Shown piece by piece: positions 10,643 through 21,724 of a DNA stretch of 64,000 nucleotides. Position numbers and translations under genes: made by a program. Under the pieces are notes generated by a model. The model ran no database searches. It worked only from the letters and a program-made list of their open reading frames with translations, and was not told the DNA's origin. The stretch comes from Edaphovirga cremea (lineage in GTDB: Bacteria; Pseudomonadota; Gammaproteobacteria; Enterobacterales; Enterobacteriaceae). The stretch is taken from NCBI RefSeq assembly GCF_003332275.1, contig NZ_QOVA01000017.1, positions 1-64,000 on the forward strand. The letters run 5' to 3'. How positions within the stretch are numbered: position 1 is the first letter of the stretch; each line of letters starts with the position of its first letter.

Positions 10643-11811
10643 CCTGCGTTCGCCTGGATAACGTCAGCGATCAGCTGGTTAACTGGCGCTAAATCCAGCG
10701 TCAGGGCATTGGTCTCATACAATGGATCCTTGCGCACTGTATTTGCCAATACCAAACCATCGAGATTGGTCGTGTCCACTTTCACCAGAGCCGAAAGACC
10801 GATGCGCAGCGGATGATCGGCAACCTGCTGGGCATCAATCTCAATACGGACTGGCAGGCGCTGTACCACTTTAATCCAGTTCCCCGTCGCATTCTGGGCA
10901 GGGAGCAGGGAGAACGCGCTACCGGTACCCATATCCAGACCTGCCACTTTGCCCTTGTAAACCACATTATCGCCATACATATCACTGACTACCGTGGCCG
11001 TCTGGCCAATACGCATATTTGCCAGTTGGGTCTCTTTGAAGTTGGCATCTATCCAAATGTGGTTAGCGGTAACAAGCGCCATTAGCGACGTTCCTGACGA
11101 GATTTGTGCACCGACCTGAACGGAACGGCGTGAGACAAAGCCATCCAGCGGGGCAACTACTTTAGTGCGCTGCAAGGCCAGCCAGGCATCACGCATTTGT
11201 GCCGCAGATTGTTGGATTGCAGGTTGTTTATCCAGCGGAGTATTCAGCACCATGGCCTGATTGGCATTGTATTGCTGAGCCGCCACTTCCAGAGAGGCTT
11301 TGGCGCTTTCCACTGCATCCCGCGAGTGTTGGAGTTCCTCACGGCCAATGGCATCCACGGAGCCCAGCACCTCACGGCGTTTCAAATCGTTTTGCGCTTT
11401 ACTTAATTCAGTTTTGCGCAGGGCGATATTTGCCTGGTACTGCTTACTGTTGATCAGCAACTGATGTGTCTGACGAACGCTATTCGCCAAGGCGGTTTTC
11501 GAGCGTTCAAACGCCTGTTCAGCATCGGTCGGATCAAGAGTCAGCAGCACATCGCCTTTACGCACGAAGTCTGTATTGTCGAAATTTACGCTGGTTACGC
11601 TCCCTGAAACCTGCGACATGATTTGAACCTGGTTTCCGGCAACGTATGCGTCGTCGGTTTCCTGATGGTGACGTAACACCAGGAACCAATAGATTAGATA
11701 AGCCACCCCTACAATAATAAAAATGCCGGTCAAAAGAAGCAGTGCACGTTTGCGTGACTTCTTCTTATTTTTAGGTTGCTGCGGGCTTTGATTCTCCACG
11801 CTTGCACTCAT
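10639..11811 (-). CDS. emrA: Multidrug efflux periplasmic adaptor EmrA
   Basis: Membrane-fusion protein anchored by one N-terminal helix (about residues 23-45) with the rest in the periplasm. It links EmrB to the outer-membrane channel. ETDDAYVAGNQVQIMSQVSGSV and GTGSAFSLLPAQNATGNWIKVVQRLPVRIE are near-identical to E. coli EmrA, and a helical hairpin lies between the two lipoyl half-motifs. The ATG at 11811 follows GGAGAG by six bases and gives 390 aa, the E. coli length; the GTG four codons upstream would overlap that ribosome-binding site. Confidence 0.97.
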   Translation of the reverse strand: MSASVENQSPQQPKNKKKSRKRALLLLTGIFIIVGVAYLIYWFLVLRHHQETDDAYVAGNQVQIMSQVSGSVTSVNFDNTDFVRKGDVLLTLDPTDAEQAFERSKTALANSVRQTHQLLINSKQYQANIALRKTELSKAQNDLKRREVLGSVDAIGREELQHSRDAVESAKASLEVAAQQYNANQAMVLNTPLDKQPAIQQSAAQMRDAWLALQRTKVVAPLDGFVSRRSVQVGAQISSGTSLMALVTANHIWIDANFKETQLANMRIGQTATVVSDMYGDNVVYKGKVAGLDMGTGSAFSLLPAQNATGNWIKVVQRLPVRIEIDAQQVADHPLRIGLSALVKVDTTNLDGLVLANTVRKDPLYETNALTLDLAPVNQLIADVIQANAG

Positions 11812-11836
11812 GGTACTCTCCACGCTTGTCTACTTA

Positions 11837-13291
11837 TCATGATTTTGATTCCGTTGCCGGGGCTTCATAGCCACCGCCCAGGGCACGGATCAAACCTATC
11901 TTTGCCTGCAAAACATTGCTGCGGGCGTTTAACTCAGCCTGTTGTTGTTGTAACAACTGTGTTTGGCTGACCAATAACTCATCACGCCCAATGACCCCTG
12001 CCTGATAACGAGCCTTGGCGACGCGGTAGACATCCTGCATCGACTTTTCAGCGGATGCGGCTTGCTGCAATTGCTCGCCACTGCTTTTGGCAATGGTGAT
12101 GGCATCTGCTGCTTCCTGCACTGCATTCAGAATCGTTTGGTTATACGATTCCACGGCTTCGTCATACAGCGCCGACTGCTCACCCAGTTTGCTGCGCAGT
12201 GCACCCGCATGGAATATCGGCATCGATATGGCCGGTGCCACATTCCAGGCTTTACTGGCAGCTTCCAGCAGCGTGGGATTGGTTCCCTGGAAATTAGTGG
12301 TGCTGAATCCTGCAAATCCACTAATCGACAGGCTTGGATAGAACTCTTTGCGTGCCGCTTTAACCTGTTGCGAATAGGATTCCACCAACTGTTTTTGCGC
12401 CACGATGTCAGGGCGTTTCCCCAGCAATTCAAGCGTCAGTTCATGTTGCGCAGCCAGACTGTTATCGGCGGGCAATACAACGGGTTTCAAGTACGCCATG
12501 GCATCGGGTCCCTGACCTGCCAGCGCAGCCAGTTGATGCTTGTGCTGATCTATCTGCGATTGAAGTTGCAGAATCTGCTGTTTAACACTATCGGCCTGGG
12601 CCTGGGTTTGTTGAGGGATATCTACGCCATATACACCGGCTTCGTACTGGCGTTTGCGTAGATCGGCCAAATGCTGGTTGTTATCAACTTCGGTTTGCAG
12701 CACGGCTTGTAACGCATAATTACTTTGCAATTGGTAATAGGTCGAAGCAACAGAACTGGCGAGATTGAGCGCAGCCTGGGCTTGCTCTGCCCGGGCCGAG
12801 TCGATTTGCGCTTTGGCTGCATTGACCTGATTGCGGTATTTTCCCCACCAATCGAATTCATAACTGAGATTCAAACCGAGATCGTTGGTGGTTTCATATA
12901 ACGGCTTATCAGGATAGGACTGGATAAACGGTTGCAGGGTGTTTTGAGACATGCGTTCGCGACGCGAACTGCCGTTAAGATCGAGATAGGGGCCATTAGC
13001 CGCACTCGCTTCACCTGCTACGCTCTGTGCTTCGCGTACCCGCGCAGCAGCCTGCTTGAGTGACGGCGAATTTTGCAGAGTGCGCGTCATCAATGCATCG
13101 AGTTGCGGGTCATTGAGGCTGCGCCACCACTGCGTACTGATAGCCAGAGAGCTGACTTTCGGTTGAGCCAACTGCAACTGCTGGGTGTCCAGTAGCGTCG
13201 ATTGCGGTGCAATATTGTCACTGGAGGCGCAGCCTGCCATGAACAATACGACAAACAGGGGCGTAAGCCTCCAGCAATGTGGAGATTGCAT
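11837..13291 (-). CDS. Outer-membrane efflux lipoprotein of the NodT/OprM type, partner of EmrAB
   Basis: TolC-like outer-membrane channel of a tripartite efflux pump, 484 aa. The N-terminus has a signal peptide ending in the lipobox FMAGC near residue 21, so a lipid-anchored OMF is expected. The family repeats are visible: WWRSLNDPQLDALM near residue 55, SYEFDWWGKYRNQVNAA near residue 143 and a related second half. It lies 25 bp upstream of emrA on the same strand. E. coli emrAB uses chromosomally distant tolC, so a dedicated channel inside this operon is a notable difference. The exact partner is inferred from position. Confidence 0.88.
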   Translation of the reverse strand: MQSPHCWRLTPLFVVLFMAGCASSDNIAPQSTLLDTQQLQLAQPKVSSLAISTQWWRSLNDPQLDALMTRTLQNSPSLKQAAARVREAQSVAGEASAANGPYLDLNGSSRRERMSQNTLQPFIQSYPDKPLYETTNDLGLNLSYEFDWWGKYRNQVNAAKAQIDSARAEQAQAALNLASSVASTYYQLQSNYALQAVLQTEVDNNQHLADLRKRQYEAGVYGVDIPQQTQAQADSVKQQILQLQSQIDQHKHQLAALAGQGPDAMAYLKPVVLPADNSLAAQHELTLELLGKRPDIVAQKQLVESYSQQVKAARKEFYPSLSISGFAGFSTTNFQGTNPTLLEAASKAWNVAPAISMPIFHAGALRSKLGEQSALYDEAVESYNQTILNAVQEAADAITIAKSSGEQLQQAASAEKSMQDVYRVAKARYQAGVIGRDELLVSQTQLLQQQQAELNARSNVLQAKIGLIRALGGGYEAPATESKS

Positions 13292-13315
13292 GATAATTAG
13301 CTACCTGGGCAAATT

Positions 13316-13834
13316 TTACAGGGAGTTTTCTGACACTTCCATTTGATCAAGGCGAACCAACAGTTTACGCGTCAGGGCTTCCAACTGTTTCTGTTCATTC
13401 GCATCAAGTGTAGACCATAAGAAATGCAGACATTTATGCTGCGGTGGCAGCAGTTGTTTAAGAAAATCTTCGCCAGACGGGGTCAGGTGCAAGTGCAGAC
13501 AACGACGATCATGATCACTCTCACGGCGTTCAATCCAACCCCTTTTTTCCAGTTCGTCCGCAATGCGTGTTGCATTGGTGCGGGACGAGCCCAGCGCAGT
13601 GCTGAGTTCAGACGGCTGAATACTGTGATCGGCCTGTGAATCGAGTGTAATCAACGCCATAAACAGGGTCTCGTTTATCCCTTGCGCCTTCAGCATCTTA
13701 TTGCGGTTTTCCAGCAACTTGCTCTGCATATGCATACAGAGACGGGTCAATAGAATTTCCTGATAAGGAAAGTCTTTCTGACGGGAAGCACGGAAATTTA
13801 GCATTTGTTCGATGGGAGTAAACGAACTGTCCAT
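13316..13834 (-). CDS. emrR: MarR-family repressor EmrR (MprA)
   Basis: Represses the emr efflux operon and is released by binding hydrophobic drugs such as uncouplers. The 172 residues align throughout with E. coli EmrR (176 aa), including the winged helix region [35 protein letters not shown] near residues 80-115. It is the first gene of the emr operon, 24 bp upstream of the outer-membrane channel gene. The 164 bp region between it and ygaH is the probable promoter and operator, though I did not define the operator. Confidence 0.95.
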   Translation of the reverse strand: MDSSFTPIEQMLNFRASRQKDFPYQEILLTRLCMHMQSKLLENRNKMLKAQGINETLFMALITLDSQADHSIQPSELSTALGSSRTNATRIADELEKRGWIERRESDHDRRCLHLHLTPSGEDFLKQLLPPQHKCLHFLWSTLDANEQKQLEALTRKLLVRLDQMEVSENSL

Positions 13835-13998
13835 TTTGAAGAACCTCGATAGTTACAAGCGGCATAGTAACGATGGTGATTAATAAAGTAAACGCCATGT
13901 TAAGTGAAAGATGTAGCAATTAGTGTCATTGTCAGATTTTACGTCATTGCTTTTGCCATTTTGCTGTTGCGACCACATTTTGGCGACAAAAGCGGCTT

Positions 13999-14334
13999 TC
14001 AACTCGTCAGCAGCTTGAACGCAAGGCCAAAACAGAACGCACTGGTCAACGTGGAAATGATAATGCTCTGGGTTTTGTAAAAGACGGCGGCCAGTACCGC
14101 AAAACCGATCAATGTAGGGATAAACTTCTCGTGGTGGCGCAACACTTCAGGAGTCGTGGACACCACGAGTAAGGCACAAATAGAGGCAATGCCAATACTG
14201 TCGAGCAGCATCGCTGTTCTGTTTCGCTTAGGCGGGCCGCTGTAGCGTGAGTTGCCTAAACGCAGGGGGACATAGCGGAATAGATAGTTCGCCAGACCTA
14301 CGACCAAACTAATCAAAATGACTTCATTGCTCAT
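13999..14334 (-). CDS. ygaH: L-valine exporter small subunit YgaH (AzlD family)
   Basis: Small inner-membrane subunit that works with YgaZ to export valine and other branched-chain amino acids. It is mostly hydrophobic with about four membrane segments, and RYVPLRLG near residue 20 plus [22 protein letters not shown] near residue 50 match E. coli YgaH. The ATG at 14334 gives 111 aa, identical in length to E. coli, and lies within the end of ygaZ (11 bp overlap), so the two are translationally linked. Confidence 0.93.
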   Translation of the reverse strand: MSNEVILISLVVGLANYLFRYVPLRLGNSRYSGPPKRNRTAMLLDSIGIASICALLVVSTTPEVLRHHEKFIPTLIGFAVLAAVFYKTQSIIISTLTSAFCFGLAFKLLTS

Positions 14335-15079
14335 GTTTGATCTCCTTAAGTTCTGCTGGGCGTGGTTGCAGCAGGGCGGCGAGACATCCCCCTCCAATGC
14401 CAGCAAGAATGGCGACCGGTATTGAAAACAGCAGAACGCCTACCAGCGATGCACCGATCGCAACGGCAAAAATCAGGCTTTGCTGACGCTTGAACGCGGC
14501 GAGAACAAAGCTCAGAAACAGGGCCGGCAACATAAAAGTGAGCGACGCCTCAATGGCCGGATAATCATCCAGTGGACCATTACCGAATACCGCGCCAACC
14601 ACCGTTCCTGCTATCCATGAGAGCCAGGAGGTAAGGGCAATACTGATCATCCAGTTTTCAGTCCAGCGGCGTTGATCGCGAACCAGTTTGGTAGTCGCCG
14701 CAGCGAAAACTTCATCGGTTAGACCGAAAGCCCATATCGCGGTTTTACGCGGGTTGAGCCGTGACAAGATGCGCGTTCGCAAGGCTGGACCATAAAGGAT
14801 ATGGCGGATATCCATTGCCATTACCGTTAAGGCGGCAATCCACAACGACGTTCCCGCGCTCAGCAGCGCGGTGATCACAAATTGGCTGGCACCGGCGTAG
14901 ATAATGCAGGAAAACAGTACGCTCTCCAGGGGAGTAAACCCCAGTTTCACGGCGCTGAGACCAAAAGCGAAAGCAACGGGCAGATAACCAATCACAATAG
15001 GAAGGCTGTCGAAAATACCCTCAGCGAAAGTCGCGCGGGATGTCGTGGTGCAGGTGTCGTGAGCAGTCTGGCTTTGCAT
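14324..15079 (-). CDS. ygaZ: L-valine exporter large subunit YgaZ (AzlC family)
   Basis: Branched-chain amino acid exporter subunit in the inner membrane, 251 aa against 245 in E. coli. [17 protein letters not shown] near residue 25, [16 protein letters not shown] near residue 58 and [12 protein letters not shown] near residue 88 are the AzlC family hallmarks. It precedes and overlaps ygaH. In E. coli the pair is induced via Lrp and valine; no site was identified here. Confidence 0.95.
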   Translation of the reverse strand: MQSQTAHDTCTTTSRATFAEGIFDSLPIVIGYLPVAFAFGLSAVKLGFTPLESVLFSCIIYAGASQFVITALLSAGTSLWIAALTVMAMDIRHILYGPALRTRILSRLNPRKTAIWAFGLTDEVFAAATTKLVRDQRRWTENWMISIALTSWLSWIAGTVVGAVFGNGPLDDYPAIEASLTFMLPALFLSFVLAAFKRQQSLIFAVAIGASLVGVLLFSIPVAILAGIGGGCLAALLQPRPAELKEIKHEQ

Positions 15080-15217
15080 CTTTTACACGGGGCATAACGC
15101 CCTTTTTTAAGTCATACAGTGAATAATTTATATGACAAACATTACCAGACTGTTAGTACTCTTTATACCCGGCTACTTAAATAAATTCCACAAATGATTA
15201 TTCGCAAGCTAATCAGA

Positions 15218-16395
15218 CTAACCATATTTTCTGCCGTTCCACCAGATCAGCAAATTGAGGATACAGGTCACCGCACCGGCAATGGCGACGCCATTCCATC
15301 CCGCATGTTGATACACAGAGGCTGAAATCAATGAGCCAAATGCACCACCAATAAAATAACTGGTCATGTAACCCGCGGTCAGTCGATTACGCGCTTCCGG
15401 CATCGTTTTGTAGATCACGCTCTGGTTAGTGATATGCACGCCTTGTACGGCCAGATCGAGCACAATAATCCCGACGATCAACGCTATCAACGAGTGCTGA
15501 CCAAAGCCGATGGCAAGCCACGACAAAAGTAGCAGAATCAATCCGGCCATCGTGGTCTGTCTGGCTTTGCCTCTATCAGCCAACTGGCCCGCTCTGGTGG
15601 CTGCAAAAGCACCCGCTGCGCCGACCAGGCCAAACAGGCCGATCACGCCTTCAGAGTAATTGAATGGGGGACTGGCGAGCAGGAATGCCATGGAGGTCCA
15701 CAATATGCTGAAGTTGGCGAAACCGAACATCCCTACCAACGCACGGGTTCTCAGCATGGGTGTGTGGAAGAACAGCGTGAAAATAGAACCCAGCAATTGC
15801 GGGTAGTTGAGTTGGGTGTCTTGCTTGTAACGGGGCAGGTAACGCCACAATGTGAGAGCCATTAGAATCATCAATACGCTCGCCACCCAGTAGATCGTCC
15901 GCCATCCGCCTAAACTTGCCAGAGCCCCCGACACAGTTCTCGCCAGCAGAATCCCCAGCAGCAGACCGCTCATGATCATACCTATGACTTTACCGCGTCT
16001 TTCCGGTTCAGCCATGGATGCGGCCAGTGGTACCAGTATCTGTGCAACGACCGAAAACAGTCCCGTCAGGGCGGTTCCCAGAATCATCAACGATAGCGTC
16101 GGTGCCATGGCGGTAATCAGCATGCCCCCGCCGCTAATAGTGTCATCACAACGATCATGGCCCGGCGCTCAAACATATCTCCGAGCGGAACAAGAAACAT
16201 CAAACCGCAGGCATAGCCGAGTTGTGCTGCGGTGACGATAAAGCCAGCCTGATTGACGGACAGATCAAACGCCTGGGCGATAGTTTCGAGCAAGGGTTGA
16301 GCGTAGTAATTGCTGGCGACAGCGAGACCCGTTGCCACGGCCATCAGTAGCGTCAGGGCCGGGCTAAGGCTGGGAGTTTTTGTATCTATGTTCAT
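15218..16395 (-). pseudogene. ygaY: Frameshifted MFS transporter (YgaY-like)
   Basis: Two abutting minus-strand frames encode one DHA1-type major facilitator protein. 16117-16395 holds the first 92 residues (NYYAQPLLETIAQAFDLS, then GDMFERRAMIV after the second helix) and 15218-16123 the remaining 301. The break is at a run of five C on the plus strand (16126-16130). Adding one base there restores a continuous reading through LLAAGG followed by MLITAM, about 394 aa in total. No other lesion is seen. The position upstream of ygaZ is that of E. coli ygaY, itself annotated as a pseudogene. A sequencing error or homopolymer phase variation are alternatives to true inactivation. Confidence 0.85.
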
Positions 16396-16523
16396 GTAAT
16401 TATTCTGAGGGTGAATATTAGGAGCCTAGTATCCATCAGCAGTAATTGGCAAACCAATATATAATTTCATATCAAGGGCCGTGGAGCTGAAAGATTGGGC
16501 CACTGAGATTACCCTACCGGGTG

Positions 16524-16556
16524 AAAAACAGAAAAGGCATGATTTCCATGCCTTTC
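16524..16556 (-). terminator. Terminator of the proU operon
   Basis: Read on the minus strand, AAAGGCATG pairs perfectly with CATGCCTTT and is followed by TTTTCTGTTTTTC. It lies 35 bp past the stop of the distal proX copy. Confidence 0.85.
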
Positions 16557-16590
16557 GGTTCTTTGCCGGAGAAAGAATAGCCTGCGCTAC

Positions 16591-17583
16591 TTATTTGGCA
16601 GCAGCAGCGGCTTCTTTTACCCAACCATCAAAGATTGCCTGATGGGCTTTGATCCAACCGTCAGTTTGACGCGCGATATCCGCTTCAGAACTTTCGCCGC
16701 TGTGCATGCGTGAGTTCTGCGCATTGATATCTTTCAATGGCAATTTCATGATGGCGAACAGTTTGGCTGCCGCTGGATTCTGATCGGTCCATTTCTTATT
16801 CGCCACGATATGCATTGTGCTTACCGGGAAACCATAGTTCTTACCGTTAGGTAATTCTGTATTGGCATTTTTTTCTCCAGGAATAACGGAGAACGGCACT
16901 TGCAGCCAAACAACATCACGCCCTGGCACTAACACATCGCTAACCCAATAAGGCGTCCAGGTGTAATACAGGATCGGTTTGCCTTCTTTGTAACGCGTAA
17001 TGGTATCGGCAATCATCGCCGCATAGTTGCCCTGGTTATGTTCCACCATCGAATCCAGTTTGTAAGCCTTCAACTGTGCATTGATTGCCGCTTCACAACC
17101 CCAGCCAGGCGTACAACCGGTCAGGTCGGCTTTACCATCATTATTGCTGTCGAACAATTTGGCGATCTTCGGATCTTTCAACTGCTCAATATTGGTGATC
17201 TTATAGTGATCGGCGGTCTTTTTGTCGATCAGGTAGCCCTGAGCGGCACCACCGACATAGGTGCCTTCGCGGTAAAATACCTTGTCGCCACCGGCGGCTT
17301 TGTACATTTCGTTGTGCAGTGGCTGCCAGTTAACGGCAAGAAACGTGGCGTCACCCGAGGCAAGTGAGGTATAGGCAACGTTGTAATCCACTTCGCGGGT
17401 TGCCTGAACGTTGTAACCGAGCTTTTCCAGCGCTTTGTTAACCAGTTCGGTCTGGAACGTCTCTTCGCTGATGGTGCTTTGGATCGGTTGAACGGTAACA
17501 CCTTTACCCGGTAAGTCGGCGGCGAAGGCGGGCATGGTGATCATGGTTGTGAGGGCGATAGCCCAAATTCCGGTCTTACGCAT
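16591..17583 (-). CDS. proX: Glycine betaine/proline betaine-binding protein ProX, distal copy
   Basis: Periplasmic substrate-binding protein of the ProU (ProVWX) osmoprotectant ABC importer. A signal peptide ends near residue 21 (PAFA before ADLPGKG). The betaine-binding tryptophans correspond to W86, W161 and W209 of the precursor (65, 140 and 188 after removal of 21 residues, the positions known in E. coli ProX). The cysteine pair C157/C163 flanking W161 (GCTPGWGC) is kept. At 330 aa it matches E. coli closely and is the last gene of the operon, 47 bp after a paralogue. Confidence 0.95.
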   Translation of the reverse strand: MRKTGIWAIALTTMITMPAFAADLPGKGVTVQPIQSTISEETFQTELVNKALEKLGYNVQATREVDYNVAYTSLASGDATFLAVNWQPLHNEMYKAAGGDKVFYREGTYVGGAAQGYLIDKKTADHYKITNIEQLKDPKIAKLFDSNNDGKADLTGCTPGWGCEAAINAQLKAYKLDSMVEHNQGNYAAMIADTITRYKEGKPILYYTWTPYWVSDVLVPGRDVVWLQVPFSVIPGEKNANTELPNGKNYGFPVSTMHIVANKKWTDQNPAAAKLFAIMKLPLKDINAQNSRMHSGESSEADIARQTDGWIKAHQAIFDGWVKEAAAAAK

Positions 17584-17630
17584 ATGAATACCTTTTGATT
17601 ATGTGTGATATCGCAAATATTGGCTCTGCG

Positions 17631-18626
17631 TTACTGTGCTGCTGCGGCAGCGGTGCTGATCCAGCCATCAAATGTGGCCTGGTGCGCACGGATCCAGCCG
17701 TCAACATGACGTTGGATGTCGTCTGAAGAAGATTCACCCTTATGCATACGCAGGTTTTGCGCATTAACATCGGCCAGCGGGAGTTTCATGATGGCGAACA
17801 GTTTTGCCGCAGCGGGGTTTTCAGCCGCCCACTGCTTATTGGCAACGATGTGTTCATTGTTGACGGTGAAACCATAATTCGTACCGTTCGGCAGGGCGGT
17901 ATTGAGATCTTTCTGTGAACCGGGATTTGCAGAGAAAGGTACGGTCAGCCAGACGACATCCCGGCCTGGCACCATTTCGTTGCTTACCCAATAGGGTGTC
18001 CAGGTGTAGTAAAGCACGGGTTTACCCTGCTTGAAGCGGGTCAGGGTGTCAGCGATGATCGCTGAATAGTTCCCCTGATTCTGCGTCACGGTATTGCTGA
18101 GCCCGTAAGCCTTGATTTGGGTATCAATGACGCTCCCGCTTACCCAGCCAGGATTCGCCCCGGCCATATCGGCCTTGCCGTCACCATCGGCATCAAAAAG
18201 TTTTGCCAGTGTGGGATCTTTCAACTGGGAAATGTCTTTGATGTGGTATTGGTCGGCGGTCTTTTTGTCAATCATGTAACCTTGGGCTGCGTTGGCAATG
18301 AACGTGCCCTGACGATAGAACCTATTGTCCCCGCCAATGCTGTTGTACATGTCTGCTTGCAGAGGATCCCAGTTGACCGCCATGAAGGTTGCGTCCCCAG
18401 CGGCAATGGTGGTGTACGCGATGTTATATTCGACTTCAGCTGTTTGCTGGACGTCATAGCCCAGCTTTTGCAGAGCCCTGTTTACCAATTCAGTCTGAAA
18501 ACTCTCTTCGGCAATGGTGCTTTGCAGTGGTTTGACGACGACACCTTTGCCTGGCAGATCGGCGGCAAAAGCCGGAAAACAAAAAAGGGTGATGAGTGGG
18601 AGAGCCCAGATACCTGTCGAGCGCAT
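17631..18626 (-). CDS. Second ProX-like betaine-binding protein, proximal copy lacking the cysteine pair
   Basis: Paralogue of the neighbouring ProX (331 aa, signal peptide ending near residue 21), forming a tandem duplication within the proU operon directly after proW. The three ligand-cage tryptophans W86, W161 and W209 are all conserved, so a quaternary-amine ligand is still expected. The cysteines around W161 are replaced (GANPGWVSG instead of GCTPGWGC), removing the disulfide, and surrounding loop residues differ. This suggests altered affinity or specificity rather than loss of function. An alternative is simple redundancy to raise receptor dosage. Confidence 0.9.
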   Translation of the reverse strand: MRSTGIWALPLITLFCFPAFAADLPGKGVVVKPLQSTIAEESFQTELVNRALQKLGYDVQQTAEVEYNIAYTTIAAGDATFMAVNWDPLQADMYNSIGGDNRFYRQGTFIANAAQGYMIDKKTADQYHIKDISQLKDPTLAKLFDADGDGKADMAGANPGWVSGSVIDTQIKAYGLSNTVTQNQGNYSAIIADTLTRFKQGKPVLYYTWTPYWVSNEMVPGRDVVWLTVPFSANPGSQKDLNTALPNGTNYGFTVNNEHIVANKQWAAENPAAAKLFAIMKLPLADVNAQNLRMHKGESSSDDIQRHVDGWIRAHQATFDGWISTAAAAAQ

Positions 18627-18727
18627 AAGTTTTCCTCTGGTTATTATTTATGGTGACCTTGGCGGTCTTTAACGTCGGGATTAACAATGTGCGATCGATC
18701 CCGGCAGCAATGCCGGGATCGAGGGGA

Positions 18728-19987
18728 TCAGGTTTTTTTTACAAAAGGTTTGGTCAATAAGCCAATTGGACCGGTGGCAAACCAGCGGCTATTGCCTTTA
18801 CTGCGGCGGTCACGTCCAAGCGATTGCGTCAGGCGATCGAGGATAATAGCCAGAATAACGATACCTACCCCACCGACGGAGGCGAGACCCATATCAAGTC
18901 GACCAATACCGCGCAGCACCATCTGGCCCAGACCGCCAACAGCGATCATGGAGGCGATGACGACCATCGATAGGGCGAGCATCAGCGTTTGGTTGACACC
19001 AGCCATAATGGTTGGCATTGCCAGAGGCAATTGCACCTTGAACAATAATTGACGCGGACTGGCACCAAATGATTCTGCCGCTTCGACCAGATCCTCAGGT
19101 ACTTGATTAATACCCAAAATAGTCAGGCGAACAATTGGGGGTAACGCAAAGATGATGGTTACGACGACACCCGGTACATTACCGATACCAAACAACATGA
19201 CGATTGGCACCAGATAGACAAAGGCTGGGGTAGTCTGCATGGCATCAAGCAGCGGTCTGATAATCTTTGCTGCTCCTTTGCTTCTTGCCAGCCAGATGCC
19301 CATGGGCAGGCCGATCAATACGCAGAAAAATAGCGAGGTCAGAACCAGGGCCAGCGTGACCATAGCCTGTGACCAGGCACCAATCGCACCGATCGCAACC
19401 AGGGCAAGTAGCGTAGCGACACCCATTCCCAAACTGGAAAACTGCCACGCAATGAGTGCAAACATCAGAATGGCAACGGGGGCAGGCATTCCCTGCAACA
19501 TGTGCTGGAATCCGCTGAGAATAAAATCGACCGGTACACGAATGCCCTGAAACAGCGGGCGGAAATGTAATACCAGCCAATCAATGGCCTGTGTCACCCA
19601 ATGATCAAACGGAACCCAGGTTTTTTGGAACGGGTCCATCAGATTGAAATGTTCCGGCTGAACCGGGACGCCACCACTTAGCCAATCGGAACTTTGTGAT
19701 GCAGCCTGACTTGCGACGTCATGGCCGGAATCTGTTCCAGGAGTAGACCAGACCTCACCACCGCTTGACGCAGAATCTACACCCGTTGGGGCGCTGCTGG
19801 TGGCATCTGCCGACCCTGTTGACCACGGGTCACTGCTGTCAGCCGCTGGGGCAGTGCCTGGCGCATCTGCTGGCTGACTGGCGCTGGCCCAGGGATCGCT
19901 GGACGTATCATTTGTCGCGGCCTGTGCCGCTTGGGCATGTTGAATGGCAGGCTCTGCAGCCTCCGTCGTCATTGTCTGATTAAGCAT
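18728..19987 (-). CDS. proW: Glycine betaine/proline ABC importer permease ProW
   Basis: Inner-membrane permease of ProU. The N-terminal 110 or so residues are a low-complexity Ala/Ser/Thr/Asp/Trp-rich tail (longer than in E. coli; 419 aa here versus 354). The hydrophobic core follows, with the permease EAA-type motif [29 protein letters not shown] near residue 315. [28 protein letters not shown] matches E. coli exactly. The ATG overlaps the proV stop by eight bases; a second ATG lies five codons in. Confidence 0.95.
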   Translation of the reverse strand: MLNQTMTTEAAEPAIQHAQAAQAATNDTSSDPWASASQPADAPGTAPAADSSDPWSTGSADATSSAPTGVDSASSGGEVWSTPGTDSGHDVASQAASQSSDWLSGGVPVQPEHFNLMDPFQKTWVPFDHWVTQAIDWLVLHFRPLFQGIRVPVDFILSGFQHMLQGMPAPVAILMFALIAWQFSSLGMGVATLLALVAIGAIGAWSQAMVTLALVLTSLFFCVLIGLPMGIWLARSKGAAKIIRPLLDAMQTTPAFVYLVPIVMLFGIGNVPGVVVTIIFALPPIVRLTILGINQVPEDLVEAAESFGASPRQLLFKVQLPLAMPTIMAGVNQTLMLALSMVVIASMIAVGGLGQMVLRGIGRLDMGLASVGGVGIVILAIILDRLTQSLGRDRRSKGNSRWFATGPIGLLTKPFVKKT

Positions 19988-21182
19988 TCGCGGAACCCTC
20001 TTTATCTAAAGCCTGAAGCAACATGGCCTTGGAAATTATGCCGATATAGTTATTCTCTTCGCTGACCACGGGAACAGCACAGGGTGCTTGTGCCACGTAG
20101 GAGATCAGTTCGCTGAGCGGCATATCTGCAGGAACGGAAGCCGGCGCTTCGAGTAAGGCTGATTCCAGGGGTTGCCCATCAGCCAGGGCCTGTTTGAGAG
20201 AGTCGATTGATACGACACCAATAAACTTCTGCCCGCGTTCGAGAACATAGCCATAATCGCGGTCTTCATCTTGCAACAGCTTCAATGCGGAGCGAGGACC
20301 AAAACCGGGGGTTTTGCGAATCATGCTGACGGGGCGGCGGCGGGCAATATCTTTCGCACTAAATACATGACTGATATCGACGCCACGGAAGAAGGTACGT
20401 ACGTAATCATTGGCTGGATTCGTTAATATTTCGTCCGGCGTACCGACCTGAATAACTTCACCGCCTTGCATGATGGCGATACGATCGCCAATACGCATTG
20501 CTTCGTCGAGATCGTGCGAAATAAACACAATAGTACGCTGATGCTGCGACTGTAATTTTACCAACTCATCCTGCATTTCAGCGCGAATAAGTGGATCGAG
20601 CGCAGAGAAAGCTTCATCCATTAAAAGGATGTCCGGATCGTTTGCCAATGCTCGTGCTAATCCAACACGTTGGCGCATACCCCCAGAGAGTTCATCAGGA
20701 TAGGAGTTGGCATAATTCTCCAACCCAACCTGTTTCAACGCATCCAGTGCTTTTTCAGTACGTTCTTGCAGTGGGATCCCGGCTAATTCCATACCAAACG
20801 CAGTATTATTCAATACTGATAAATGCGGCATCAGTGCGAACGATTGGAATACCATACTGATCTTATTTCGGCGTACCTGACGTAACTCACTGTCCGATAT
20901 TTTGGCTATATCAATACCATCGATCAGCACTTCACCTCGAGTAGGTTCTATCAGACGATTGAGAAGGCGTACCATGGTGGATTTACCCGAGCCGGATAGT
21001 CCCATGATGACAAAAATCTCGCCTTCTTCAATGGCCAGACTGGCATTGTTGACACCCAATGACAGACCTGTTTTTTCAAATATCTTGTCCTTCCCCATGC
21101 CTGAATCTATCAGCTTGAAAGCACGATCCGGGTGCTCCCCAAATACCTTATATAGGTTCTTTATTTCGATTTTAATTGCCAT
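19980..21182 (-). CDS. proV: Glycine betaine/proline ABC importer ATPase ProV
   Basis: ATPase of the ProU osmoprotectant importer, first gene of proVW-proX-proX. At 400 aa it equals E. coli ProV. Walker [10 protein letters not shown] lies near residue 61, the signature [15 protein letters not shown] near residue 165, Walker [14 protein letters not shown] near residue 185, and tandem CBS domains occupy residues about 280-400; in the family these sense ionic strength. An AAGGA lies 12 bases before the ATG. The AT-rich upstream region would be the osmotic promoter. Confidence 0.97.
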   Translation of the reverse strand: MAIKIEIKNLYKVFGEHPDRAFKLIDSGMGKDKIFEKTGLSLGVNNASLAIEEGEIFVIMGLSGSGKSTMVRLLNRLIEPTRGEVLIDGIDIAKISDSELRQVRRNKISMVFQSFALMPHLSVLNNTAFGMELAGIPLQERTEKALDALKQVGLENYANSYPDELSGGMRQRVGLARALANDPDILLMDEAFSALDPLIRAEMQDELVKLQSQHQRTIVFISHDLDEAMRIGDRIAIMQGGEVIQVGTPDEILTNPANDYVRTFFRGVDISHVFSAKDIARRRPVSMIRKTPGFGPRSALKLLQDEDRDYGYVLERGQKFIGVVSIDSLKQALADGQPLESALLEAPASVPADMPLSELISYVAQAPCAVPVVSEENNYIGIISKAMLLQALDKEGSANA

Positions 21183-21724
21183 GCAATTTGTAATTTCCTT
21201 AGTGGATTCAAATTATCAAATGTGTCCCGATCAAAAAATTAAACGCCTTATACCCTAACACAAAGAGATTCTGTGACAACCCTCAATGTCCTATATCAAG
21301 CCACTGGGCTTGTTGTTCAGAACATAATTATGCCATATTTGGCTGCTGCTCTGGTTAGGCTATTAGTCCTGAATCATGCATCAGTTATAAGCTATTTCCC
21401 CTGATTTCATTTGCTTCTGGCAGGATTATATACGGGTGAGAAAGAGAAGGGTTTGCAGATTCAGGGAGATCTCACTAGAGGTGCATTTTCTTAAGCGGCT
21501 CGCTTGTCTGGGTGAATATCCTCTCATATCAGATAAAATGTCATGACACCTATTTCCATCTTGGCATAAAGGCTATTGGATTTCGCAGAGAGGCTAATGG
21601 ACTGGGTAATGGCCGCGCTTGTAGGAAAAGTATCCAGAAAGCGCGGCAAGTAATGGGGCAACAAAATGATCCTGGCTTCGATAAACCTATGGGTAACTAA
21701 GTCACTCCAGCAGAGTGGGGGTTG
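21183..21724. other. Intergenic region upstream of proV
   Basis: The part nearest proV is the presumed proU promoter region (AT-rich, minus-strand transcription). I could not place promoter elements with confidence. The left-over stretch at about 21510-21720 has short open frames without recognisable protein similarity and probably belongs to the decayed locus to the right. Confidence 0.4.
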
